From Eucommia ulmoides (Eukaryota > Streptophyta > Magnoliopsida > Garryales > Eucommiaceae), in contig CM028334.1 in assembly GCA_016647705.1 (NCBI GenBank), positions 5,208,046 to 5,272,045 of the forward strand: a stretch of DNA of 64,000 bases, in the 5' to 3' direction. The position numbers were made by a program, and so were the translations under genes. Under the pieces are notes generated by a model. That model did no database searches. It saw only the letters and a program-made list of their open reading frames with translations, and was not told the DNA's origin. Shown in pieces: positions 20,472 through 30,620 of the stretch (its first letter is position 1; the number at the start of each line of letters is the position of its first letter).

Positions 20472-21371
20472 TCCCTTCTAAACCTAGACCGTTCTGATTG
20501 AAGGTTGGGAATTTTCCACCTCGTATTGTTAGCACATTATATTTAATACAAATTAAATAAAACACCCGCACACACGCATCGAGGAGAGTAATTTTCTTCT
20601 AAATTTAGCCATTCAAATTGAAGGTTGGGAATTTTCCACCTCGTATTGTTAGCACATTATATTTAATACAAATTAAATAAAACACCCGCACACACGCATC
20701 GAGGAGAGTAATTCCCTTCTAAATTTATGCCGTTCAAATTGAAGGTTGGGAATTTTCCACCTCATATTGTTAGTACATTATATTTAATACAAATTAAATA
20801 AAACACCCGCACACACGCATCGAGGAGAGTAATTCCCTTCTAAATTTAGCCATTCAAATTGAAGGTTGAGAATTTTCCACCTCGTATTGTTAGCACATTA
20901 TATTTAATACAAATTAAATAAAACACCCGCACACACGCATCGAGGAGAGTAATTCCCTTCTAAATTTTAGCCATTCAAATTGAAGGTTGGGAATTTTCCA
21001 CCTCGTATTGTTAGCACATTATATTTAATACAAAATTAAATAAAACACCCGCACACACGCATCGAGGAGAGTAATTCCCTTCTAAATCTTAGCCATTCAA
21101 ATTGAAGGTTGGGAATTTTCCACCTCGTATTGTTAGCACATTATATTTAATACAAATTAAATAAAACACCCATACACACGCATCGAGGAGAGTAATTCCC
21201 TTCTAAATTTAGCCATTCAAATTGAAGGTTGGAAATTTTCCACCTCGTATTGTTAGCACATTATATTTAATACAAATTAAATAAAACACCCGCACACACG
21301 CATCGAGGAGAGTAATTCCCTTCTAAATCTTAGCCATTCAAATTGAAGGTTAGGAATTTTCCACCTCGTAT
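20472..21371 (-). repeat. Tandem array of ~120-bp units (7.5 copies) inside the solo LTR
   Basis: Unit landmark CTTCTAAATTTAGCCATTCA starts at about 20475, 20595, 20715, 20835, 20955, 21077, 21198 and 21318. Each unit then holds GGTTGGGAATTTTCCACCTC and ACACCCGCACACACGCATCG. Units differ by only a few bases, so amplification is recent relative to the LTR. Given the minus-strand TATA box at about 21720-21734, the array lies in the transcribed part of the LTR. Confidence 0.93.
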
Positions 21372-21714
21372 TATTTACTTAAAAATAAATAAATAAATAA
21401 AAAATAAATAAATAAAAAGAAAATAAAAAGTAATAAATAAATAAATAATAAAGGAAGAAGAAAAAAAAAATCTAATTTACAAAAAAAAAAAAAAAAAATT
21501 AGTATAATAACAACTTAAAAAAATAAGAGTAAGATTTACAACAGATGAAAATTTACCACCTTCTTAGAGATTTTTCTTCTTCAAAATTACAATAAAATGA
21601 AAATAATATTATTTTCTTCAAAATTTTTCTCCAGATTTCTCCTCTCCCTTATAAAAATTTCTCTTAAAAAATTTCTTCCCCTCAAAATTTTCTCCCCTCC
21701 CTCTTGTGATCCTT

Positions 21715-21735
21715 CCTCTATTTATAGGAAGGAAA
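21715..21735 (-). promoter_or_regulatory. Putative TATA box of the solo LTR
   Basis: On the minus strand the sequence CTTCCTATAAATAGAGGAAG is a strong plant TATA context. It is preceded (in transcription order) by the hairpin cluster at 21803-21910. This places U3 at higher coordinates, agreeing with the TG end at 22214. Confidence 0.72.
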
Positions 21736-21802
21736 AGTGGAGGTTTGCCGACAAAAACAAACACAAAAAGTAAAAAAAATAATAAAAAATAATAAAAAAA
21801 GG

Positions 21803-21910
21803 GGTGGGTGCACCCACCAGCTTTTGGGTGCACCGAATTTTGGTGCACCCAAAAGCAGGGGGGACATCCCCCCTGCTGGCCGCTGGTGCGGCCAGCTGGT
21901 CGCACCAGCG
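21803..21910. repeat. Cluster of four adjacent perfect palindromes/hairpins in the LTR U3
   Basis: In order: 21803-21818 is the uninterrupted 16-bp palindrome GGTGGGTGCACCCACC. 21820-21834 pairs with 21842-21856 (15 bp, GCTTTTGGGTGCACC). 21855-21863 pairs with 21868-21876 (9 bp, GCAGGGGGG). 21881-21890 pairs with 21901-21910 (10 bp, CGCTGGTGCG). All are perfect by direct comparison. They lie 70-190 bp upstream of the minus-strand TATA box. Confidence 0.9.
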
Positions 21911-22309
21911 ACCCCTTTTGCAGCCCCCCCCCCCCCCCCGCGTTCGGTCCAGGCCTCTCTCGTTCTCGTCTTTTGTCCGTTTTGTTCCGAATTAACGCGT
22001 TTTTATTCTACTTCGAAAAATCTACAAAACAAAAAAAAAATAAAAATCAATTACTAATTTTTAATTTACTTAAGAGATTAATAAAACTTAATTTAACAGT
22101 ATTAAACCGCATAAATACGGTACAATCAAAACAAAATAAATAAAATAAAAAAAAATAACTATAAAATAAAGTATAATTTTTTTTTGCGAGGTGGTCAAAA
22201 ATGCCGTGTCTACATTTAGATTAGTGGTAAGTTAATTAGGGTAGTCAGTTTAATTTAGTGTTAGGGTGTTTTGCTCAAGGACTAGCAAAATTCCAAGTTT
22301 GGAGGTATT

Positions 22310-23665
22310 TGATAGGTGTAAAATACCTATTTACTTCTAAGCTGAATTTGCCAATTTTTGAGTATTTTATTAATGTTTTAATTGTGTTTTAGTTTTTTTT
22401 TTTTTTTTTATGTAAATCAGGTGTAGGGACTTAAACGAGCAAAACGGTGGAAAAAATGCGAAGAAAAATTAGAAAAATACAAGGGATCAAGACTGCAATC
22501 CCACCGCCTAGGCGATGAGAATGCAGGGAGTGCTTAAATTAAATAAGTCCCATCGCCTAGGTGGTGAAACGACAGAGAGTTCCTGAGGTCACCACCTCCT
22601 CCACCGCCTTGGCGAAGGTTTAACCTACTTACTCACCTCCTAGGCGGTCAGCTCTGCACAGATAGGAATATATTTTTAGATCTTTTTGAAATCTTAGACC
22701 TATAAATGCCATTCTCCCACGTCTGAAACAGGTTGTTGAACGTTCCTAACCTTAACTTAGGGGTTATTTAGCCATTCTTGAGAGAGCAAGAAGAAGAGGT
22801 TCATCATTTGAGAAGACGAATCATTTGTGGACCGATCCTTGGCAACTGTGGACCATTCCATTCTCAGATTTGATTGTTCTTCCTTTGTTTTTATCTTTAT
22901 AATTGTTTTTCCATATCTAATGATGTTGAATCCCTCTTATTTTGTATGTTTATATGGCTAAGAACATGTAGTTTAGATAAATATTATCTAGGTGTTGTTG
23001 TAAGTCATGTAAATGCTAGTTTGATTGAATATACGTTACTTTAATGATTGTTTGTCTATATCCGATTGTGTTTACCATTATTCTTAATATTATGCTTGTT
23101 ATAATAAACTAAGAATACGGGGTTTGACACTCGGGAGAGGTAACCCGGATTCAGACTAGGCTTAAACACAATGCAACGATCCAATAAACCGGGAGAGAGT
23201 TGAAAAGTGTACAATCCATGACGTTGGTTCACGACTCATGTGATTATGTGTTCGAAAAGACGTTCGAGAGGGACTTCAGTGTCAACACGAAGTCATATAT
23301 TTGTTCTCTTTACACTCGGAAGAAGGAGTGAGCGAGTTATAGATACAGAGATTGTTGGATAGGATAAACGCCGTTATCGCTAACTAAACGAAGTCAAATA
23401 TGTATTACATGAAAGAAATCAATACCTAGGTAATCAATATAGTTAGAACTAACCCAATAGTTATAATTTATCTTAGTTATTAATTAAAATACAAATAATT
23501 CTTGAAAAGTCAAGATAATATGAGACTATGAAAATCACGGTATTCAACTAATTTACACTATCCCCAGTGGAACGATATCCGATCTCACAATCCATTTATA
23601 CTAAAACTTGACCTTGTGCACTTGCGAGTAGTCAATACGCGAGTGTGTAAAAACCTCATCGTATA
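22310..23665 (+). repeat. Athila 3' LTR
   Basis: 1356 bp, collinear with 14444-15789. It is preceded by the polypurine tract and followed by AGGGG and then Tat gag sequence. It lacks some of the palindromic motif copies of the 5' LTR and has a 30-bp insertion near 23411 containing TACCTAGGTA. Confidence 0.92.
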
Positions 23666-25377
23666 AGGGGCGACTTCTATTCCTCCTCCTTCTATGACCC
23701 CTATGTCCGTCATGGGGGTCGTTGTCTTTCGTTCTGGGAGCCTGGTTGTCCCTTCGAACGTAGCGGCCAAGATACCCTTTGCTGATAAGGGCCTCAATTT
23801 CTTCCCGATGTCGGAAATAATTCTCAGTGAAATGTCCCCGGTCACGGTGGAATTCACAATATTTATCCATTGACTTCCCCATTGGTTTTTCGCTGGGAGG
23901 GGGAGAAAAGAAATCCATCCCCGTATTCTTAGCGAAGACGGTGGCCACCGAGATCGTGAGCTGTGTGAAGTTCTGCTGGCGGTTCCCCTGGGGCGGGAAT
24001 GGTCTCCAGTCCCCGGGTAACGGTCCTAGTCTCCCTTCTACTTGCAACTTTTTGGACCCATGATGTTTGCTCGACCCTTCTTCAGCCTTCTCTTTCTTCT
24101 TTTGACCTCCTTCGCGATCCTTTTAGGCTGTTTTCCTTTCATCGGCATTATGAAACCTCGTGCCTCTCTCCAGGGCAGCATCCAGATTATGAGTTGGGTT
24201 AAAGTAGATGTCATACATGAGGTGTTGATGCTTTAGACAGTTGATGAATGTGCTCATTGCGACTACGTTGCTGAGCTCATCGCAACCAATGATTTCTTTA
24301 TAAAACCTCTCTACATAATCTCTCAATGATTCATCGGGTAGTTGCTGGAGTGCGAAAATGTGGGTCATGGTTTTTGGCCTACGCTGCGATCATCTAAATC
24401 ATGAAAGGAATAGCAACTCGAGCTCATGAAAATTAGAGATGGATGTTGGGGCCAAAGTCCTGAACCATACCCCGGCAGCCCTCGTGAGGGTGAGGGGAAA
24501 TGCCTTGCATCTCATTACTATCGAGACTGTGTGTAGGTCCATATAGGACCTGAAGATAGACAAGTGATCCCGCCATAGAGGATCATTTGGGGGTGGGTGT
24601 ATCGCGGGCAGTGGTTCCTCTAGAATTTCATTAATGAAATGAGATCTTACTTCCGAAGGAAGCTCGACTGGGTCCCTAGTTCCAATGATCTGTTGTAAGG
24701 CTACTTCCATGTCAGCTAGGCGTCTCTCCACCACCACTTCAGCCCCCGGCTGGACTCGAGTTTCGTTAAAAGCTGCATGAGGTGGCAGCTGTCGTGGTGG
24801 GGAATGTGAGTCTACATCTCGAATGCGGCGGGGATGGTGATCAGACCATACGGTATGGTTGTGAGCTGGGGGAGACTCGGTACAATTGTCGTTCCTTTGC
24901 CTAGGTAGAGATGGAGACGGTGATCCCGAAGCCTCCGGAAGTGCTAATTCAACCTCCCTCCGACCAGCGTTATGGGTCTGGGGCCTTGGGATGTGCCCGT
25001 CGGAATGGATTATGTGCTCTTCAACTCTGATCGCTTATTTTTCCCGACCCGCGACCTGAATTGCTGGAAGACCCATTGGAGGGGCTGGTGGTAGGCGGGC
25101 TAGGACGATCTGGAAGAAGGTTTGGAACTCGCCCAATTGGCATTCCAAGATATCGACGCGGGTTGCCTCAGGGGCCCAAGAAGTTTTTCCCACAAACTAC
25201 CCCGTGGGCAAGGTTGGACCCACCTAAGTGGTGGGTTGAGTGGTCGGACCTACCGCCCCGGATGGCGAGATAGTGGGCTGGTGGAGATTCTCCGCAGGTT
25301 GTGTAGGGGGTCCAACCTGGGAGCCTTCGACATGTTCTGCACTGATAAAGGGGGTGGGTTGCTGCTGGGGAACTGAC
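23666..25377 (-). pseudogene. Gag of the Tat element, one frame with several stop codons
   Basis: A single minus-strand frame can be followed from about 25377 to 23666 without a shift. It reads VEGSQVGPPTQPAENLHQPT, DILECQLGEFQTFFQ, VVVERRLADMEVALQQIIGT, WRDHLSIFRSYMDLHT, LTRAAGVWFRTLAPTSISNF, LQQLPDESLRDYVERFYKEI and KYCEFHRDRGHFTENYFRHR. The middle is the retrotransposon gag domain. The last is the zinc-knuckle-like motif, with Tyr where a Cys is expected (TENYF against TEDCF in relatives). Stops fall at about seven codons; several could be C-to-T changes. The start codon is not evident. The Athila LTR interrupts it just after RRRRNRSRP. Gag would form the particle shell. Confidence 0.85.
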
Positions 25378-25400
25378 GATCAGGGGAGACTTTTAGTGCA

Positions 25401-25418
25401 TTCCCACAGACGGCGTCA
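25401..25418 (-). other. Primer-binding site region of the Tat element
   Basis: On the minus strand TTTGACGCCGTCTGTGGGAA directly follows the LTR end. It differs by one base from the TTTGGCGCCGTCTGTGGGAA form common in Tat elements. It fixes orientation and the inner LTR boundary. Confidence 0.75.
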
Positions 25419-25421
25419 AAC

Positions 25422-26154
25422 TGTTGGTGTCGAAAAGTGGTGACGGGTTAACAGTATGGTCTGAAAGAATTTTGGGGACACAAGACCGCTAATGGTGTGA
25501 TTACCTGGATGAATTTAGGGGTGATGACGACCTCCGAGCTGAGCCTTATTCTTTCACTTCGAGCACCTGTACAAAGATCCACCAAGGTTGTGCCCAGTGA
25601 AATCCCTCCGGCGTGAGAGTGAGTATCCGGGAGAGAATGGCTAAATAGTGTTATGATCTCAGTAGAGAAGACGTACCATTGGGCAGTGGGTGCCATGGTA
25701 TATTTATAAGTGCCGGTACTTGATTAGTGCTGCGAAATTAGGGAGCTAAGCTTGGATTAATTAACCTAATCCGTTGGGCAGCCAATGAGCAGACGAATTA
25801 GCGCTCTAACTGCCTGGTCTGGGCTTTTGAGCCCACGTGTAGAGGCCCATGGGCCGGAACCTCATGACAGTTCGGAGAGGTCCTGCATGTGGAAATGGCG
25901 AGCAAAGTGTGTTCGAGTTTGTCAGTCCGAATCGTAGTCTATCAGCCCGAATTTCTTCACTGAGACAATCCTCAGCTCTGCTCAGAGGGCGCCTCAGCTC
26001 AGCAGTTGAGGGGATTTTAGCTCCCAGTCCGGTGTTGAGGGGATTTCAGCTCCCAGCCCGGTATTGAGGGGATTTCAGCTCTCAACCTGACCTTTTTCCC
26101 ATACTTTAGTGGATATTGACCACATGGTACACCTGACGAGATTTTTCTATATCA
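25422..26154 (-). repeat. 5' LTR of the Tat element (733 bp)
   Basis: On the plus strand it runs TGTTGGTGTCGAAAAG to TTTTTCTATATCA. The U3 part matches 5538-5793. GGGGATTTCAGCTCCCAGCC repeats, also found in the truncated LTR, lie at about 26015-26090. It joins the primer-binding site at 25421. No target duplication can be tested because the other LTR is truncated. Confidence 0.88.
25699..25710 (-). promoter_or_regulatory. Putative TATA box of the Tat 5' LTR
   Basis: The minus strand reads CACTTATAAATATACC, about 445 bp inside the LTR from its U3 end. It is a good match to a plant TATA box and the only strong one in the LTR. Confidence 0.6.
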
Positions 26155-28371
26155 AGTTTGTATTAGTAAACATCAAGTAGTAGAGATAAATTATTAATTT
26201 GAATAAAAAAATTGAAATGTAACACGATCTCGTGTTGAATAAGGCGGAGAAAATGCAATATAACACGATTTCCTATTATATTTAACATGAGATCGTGTTG
26301 AATAATTGTATTGAATATAATACGAGTTAGTGTTATACTCAACGGAAAGGGTAAAATCGTCACATAAAGATAAAAAAATTATCTTTGTAATATATTTTGA
26401 AAAAAAGTATATTTAATAATTTTAAGGAACTTCTCGGTGACTAACACTTATTTTGTTAGTAAGATCGCAGAAATTTCATTGCATTAGAGAAGAGCCGACT
26501 ACGACTACGTGTTGACTGTCCAAACAAAGACGTTACTTGTAGGTTCCGCCCGAGTCACGAGATGTTCAGGTAGTACACGTCAGCCCCACTTCCTTACAAT
26601 TTCCCAGGACGCATTCATTTGACTTGACTTCAATTAATTGGACCCAAGGAACTCAAATTAGGGATACCTTTGTATGATTTTCATAATTTTAGGTTAGGTC
26701 AAAGAGAGAAGTTACTTTATAAAGAGGTCTACCAGATACCAATTCAGTGTACCTAAATCATAACGCCCGTTTTGAGTTAAAATAATTAAATTTTTTTTTT
26801 ACAAAATTAGAAATTTAAACTTACGAATTTTTTTTTGTTGGGAGGGATAGTCATGCACCTTAAACGAGATTAGCCTCACACCCTATATAGATATGAAGAC
26901 ACTCATGGGTAAACAAAAATAAAAATAATAATAGTCAACAAGTTTTTTTTTTAAATGTCTTTGTGCTTAAAAAATAGATTTGTAAAATTCTTTTAAAGAG
27001 AAAAAATAGAATTTCAAAATCACTTCAAAACTGGTGTTATCACTTTTTCGAATTAGTATAATTAAAATAATATTATTAAAATAAGTATATAAATAAAGGC
27101 AAGTTATTTTGAGCCACGAAAATCCATAAATACTTAAATTTTATCCTATTATCATTAATTAACAACCAAAGTCCCAAAATTAATCAATGAAAATTCCAAA
27201 AATTGAAACACCTACTATTTCAACAAATGCATATACCCACTTATATATAAGACATCTCAACTATACTAGTGTGATTCTGTTAAAATAAAAAAATATTTTT
27301 TTTTTCAATAGGATTGAAACTTGTATGACCCATCTTCATTAAAATTTTATATGGTAAAAAATTCTTAATAATAACTTAATTACAATACCATAATTTAAAT
27401 TATATTATCAAACTACTAAAGTGAAAATTATAGTATTAGTTATATTTTCACTTTTTTTTTTTATTAAAATTTAATGAATTTCAAAATTCTACGTACAAAT
27501 GCTTGTTTATCTTTGTAAAATTATAAAATTATATATATATATATTTTTTTTATCTAAAATACTTATCCAAATAAAAAATTTGTAAATGATGAGATTTTAA
27601 AATTCAAAATTTTAAAATCAAATTTATCCAATTTCTTAGTCAAATGCAATCTTAGTGATGTAGTTGGAAAGATTAAAAGATGGGGGACCTATTTGAAGGC
27701 ACCCTCAAACTTTGGGGGGGTACTCCTGAACTCCATATAGAAGTAAATCTCACTAGTTCTCTAACCTCCACCACACATTTCCACCATTCCATGTGTGAGT
27801 ATGAGTTGGCCAACATCCATACTTTTCTCTTATTCCGTAGGGAAAAAGAAAACATTCAAACTTCCAATCCCCATCTTAATAAGTTATTTATGATTTTTTA
27901 TTTCTAATATTTTTCTTTAATTTACTAAAATTGAGACATTTTCTCTTGACCTTTTTTAACGAGAACTATGAAAAAAAAGTCTTAAATTTAAAACAGTGAT
28001 AAAATAATAGGAAGTTTACATTAAAAGGTTTTTGTAGAGCCCAACCTATTTTCTATTCAAAATCATTAATGATAAGGGGTATTTTCGCCGGGCACCTTAG
28101 ACTGTGTTATTGCAGAAAATAAGTAAAGAACGAGTTTACTAAAATTTCTTGGGATGAGTCGCGGACTAGGTCGCTCTCTTTAAGACGTTTCGCGGCTCTG
28201 CCCAAGAACGTGTAAACAGTGTATCAGCCCCGTCGTCCCCAGGATAAAACAACCCAGAATTCTCCTCTGTCTAGGACGTTCTTTGCACTGTAGAAGTCCC
28301 GAAAACCAAACATCCCCACACACTATTCGCAAAACGAACAAACTGCTCGGAAACCAAAATCGGACTGACAA
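26155..28371. other. AT-rich intergenic region, no gene recognised
   Basis: It contains short inverted and direct copies of AACACGATCTCGTGTT near 26221-26330, many poly-A and poly-T runs and a (TA)n tract near 27532-27542. No exon or known repeat was identified. Confidence 0.5.
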
Positions 28372-28545
28372 AACAGTACCGGAACAAATCGGAACAATTC
28401 CGGAAGATCAAACCAAAAATTGTTTCGGAACAGAAACAGATCTGAAACCGGAACAAAAATAGAACGAATCCGGAACAGAAACAGAAACAGAAACAAAACC
28501 GGAACAGAAACAGAAACGAAACCGGAACAGAAGATGAAACAGAAA
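28372..28545 (+). repeat. GGAACAGAAACAGAAAC minisatellite
   Basis: Irregular tandem copies of CCGGAACAGAAACAGAAAC and AACCGGAACA cover this stretch. Open frames through it are caused by the short period and are not treated as genes. Confidence 0.8.
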
Positions 28546-28760
28546 CAGCTTACTGATTTTTTTTCTATGCCTCAACTAAAGAAAGAAAACTTCAATTTAT
28601 AGGATTTTTTTTTTTTTTTGTTTTGAAACCGAAAGTAATAAATAATAAAAACGTTTTTTTTGCTTCAAACGTTTAATTAAACGTTTTTTGCTTCAAACGT
28701 TTTTAGGAAAATACAAACGTTTTTTTTTTTTATTTGATTTTAACGGTTCAAAATCAAAAG

Positions 28761-28764
<4 letters not shown>

Positions 28765-28805
<41 letters not shown>
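28765..28805. repeat. (TA)n microsatellite
   Basis: About 20 TA units within AT-rich DNA. Confidence 0.95.
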
Positions 28806-28814
<9 letters not shown>

Positions 28815-28889
28815 TTTAATTAAACTGATTTAAGAAAAAAAAATATTTTAAATAATTTTTTTTAAAAAAATAAATAGGTGCCACCTTAT

Positions 28890-28942
28890 CACACGCGTGG
28901 CTCGGCTCGGCTCGGCCGGCCGGACGGCGGCGCACGCGTGTG
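28890..28942. repeat. GC-rich inverted repeat CACACGCGTG...CACGCGTGTG
   Basis: Arms 28890-28899 and 28933-28942 are perfect complements around a 33-nt loop made of CGGCT repeats and CGGCCGGCCGG. It is a sharp GC island in AT-rich DNA. Confidence 0.85.
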
Positions 28943-29820
28943 TGGTAAACCGATAGGGATGTAACTCATCTCCCCTCCACAAAATGTGGGTACCCCTTGG
29001 GGCACACCCCAAGTGTCTCACATACCCCTAGATATCCACTTTAATTTTATCTCTCCCAACCAATGTGGGACAAAAGGTTTTGAGGAAAAAACCAATATGA
29101 CACATTTGGCACTTTCTATTCTAAAAATTAAATTAAAATTCATTTGTTTCAACAGACTGCTCATGGCTCTCCATGTGGTGAGGTATGACCCTCAGACGAC
29201 CTCGTTGACTAGATAACGACCACCATCCATCTAATTGTACTGCCCAGAGGGCTATCCGGTTTGACCACTGCTCACGCCCAGAAGTTGTACGTTCGCCTAC
29301 CCTTGTCCAGTCCAGCCACTGCCCAGTGGCCACCCGTACAGATTCCCTAGGTCACCAAGTTGGCTCTTGCACCTTTCTGGGCTAGGTTTCGCCTCCTGAT
29401 CATTTGGGTCAACCCATGGGCTCTTCTTGGTGGCCCAAAATGCAAGGTCCAATTGCTTAAGTTATGCCACACGCTTCTTCATTGGTCACGTATCGGATTA
29501 TGCTAATTGACCGCGCTCAAGACCTTAAATTTTTTAAACTAATCTGACTCACCTTCTATAAATATCGAGTAAATGGTTTGGGTATGATGAGAAATTCCAC
29601 TTAATCAATATTATATTTTTGCCCCCCGAGCTTTTACTCACGTTGGAGGGACATCCCTGGATACACCCCAAGAGGTTTTGTGTAGGTAGAAGCTTAGACC
29701 ATAGGAGTTTGACCATTGATAGTTCACTAAGCAAAAATCACCGTACACAAAATCGCTACCTAAGCACAAAAAATATCTATCTGGATTACCAGACCAATTG
29801 CGGGTGTTAACCAAATTTCG
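28943..29820 (+). mobile_element. Decayed LTR-like fragment (possibly Tat-type)
   Basis: The stretch has promoter-like TTCTATAAATATCGAG near 29556, then TTGGAGGGACATCCCTGG, GTACACAAAATCGC and finally ATTGCGGGTGTTAACCAAAT, followed by TTCGCCACGAACA. That ending resembles a Tat-type U5 end followed by a mutated primer-binding site. No second LTR or coding region follows, and the left boundary is uncertain. Confidence 0.35.
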
Positions 29821-30620
29821 CCACGAACAATTAACAACGTTTTCAATTTTACAGGATTGAAATAAATATAAAATTTAAGGGATTAAATATATAATTTGAC
29901 AAAATCTAGGGTTTAATTTAAGAATCAAAAATGTAATTTTTCCTTCTCATTAAGATAGAACCAAAATTCAACTACATAGATATTTGTGGTGACAATAGGA
30001 ATCCTAGGAAGAACTATACTAGAAGTCCTTCAATTCTATCACATGTTATAGAGAAGCTCTTCGAAATTCATTTATTTCAATTTAGTTCATCAACTTTTCA
30101 ACCCATGAGATTTCACATGAATTTTATACAATTAATTTCCAAAGCAGAAATGAATAGACAATTGACAAATTATGAAAGAAAATGTGGGACTTAATTGATA
30201 TAAATAAAATTAAGGGTGTTTCAGAGGTCTTTTTTTTATTCTTAATTTTAAAAAAATCTCACGCGCAATTACAATTTGTATTTTAGTCCCGTGTATTAAA
30301 AAAAAATGAAAAGCCCAATATACGCTTGTATTCTCACAATTATATGTATTAAATTTGTGTGTAAAATATTTGTTAGATGTAACAAATATTATACAATTAC
30401 AATGTAATATAATTACATATAATTTATAAATTATATGAATTTATAATTATATATAATTAATATTACACATATATTTGTGTAATTGCATTGTCGGACACAA
30501 CCACATTCCTGTAAGAGAAGTACCATTTTTTTTATCACATCGAAGTATTGTGTTCGGAGTCCCCAAAACAACAATTCCACTGTCAGGCCAGATTGTTTCT
30601 CTCTCTACCCACCGGAAAAA
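29821..30620. other. AT-rich upstream region of the ARO gene
   Basis: No gene. TAATTATATATAATTAATAT near 30440-30460 could supply a TATA element, and CTCTCTCTACCCACCGG precedes the start codon. A short segment at 29822-29895 resembles the arm of the foldback element at 51405-51860. Confidence 0.45.

Larger units (their letters stand above)
19985..22214 (-). mobile_element. Solo LTR (2230 bp) nested in the Athila 3' region
   Basis: On the plus strand it runs from TGAACGCGCCCCGATTTTCC to GCCGTGTCTACA, so on the minus strand it starts TGTAGACACGGC and ends GCGCGTTCA. TTTAG flanks it at 19980-19984 and 22215-22219 as a perfect 5-bp target duplication. It includes GAGTCGCCACCTAGCATTGG and a TCAAGCACCCCAAGACGCCC block, sequences common to plant LTR elements of this type. 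No coding region or second LTR is present. The minus-strand promoter, hairpins and 120-bp array are listed separately. Confidence 0.82.
14444..23665 (+). mobile_element. Athila-type Ty3/Gypsy retrotransposon, internally deleted, nested in the Tat element
   Basis: Direct LTRs at 14444-15789 and 22310-23665 both start TGATAGGTGTAAAATACC. The first ends GTACA and the second GTATA. Just inside the left LTR is the primer-binding site TGGCGCCGTTGCCGGGGA (15796-15813). Just before the right LTR is AAGTTTGGAGGTATT, the polypurine tract. Between them lie a gag start, an extra 3' ORF and a nested solo LTR; protease, RT, RNase H and integrase are absent. It lies between the gag and protease of the Tat element, with an approximate AGGGG target duplication (G-run length differs on the left). 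LTR identity by eye is roughly 90%, with a 30-bp indel near 23411. Confidence 0.92.

Noticed and set aside
20472..21371. CRISPR-like regular array
   Set aside because: Units are ~120 bp with no alternating unique spacers, inside a plant LTR; it is a tandem repeat.
21618..22143. ORFs reading GGCTHPFF or APTSFWVHR
   Set aside because: They cover the hairpin cluster and promoter of an LTR; open frames in several phases follow from the palindromes.
28420..28602. ORF of RNRNRNKTGTE repeats
   Set aside because: A product of the GGAACAGAAACAG minisatellite.
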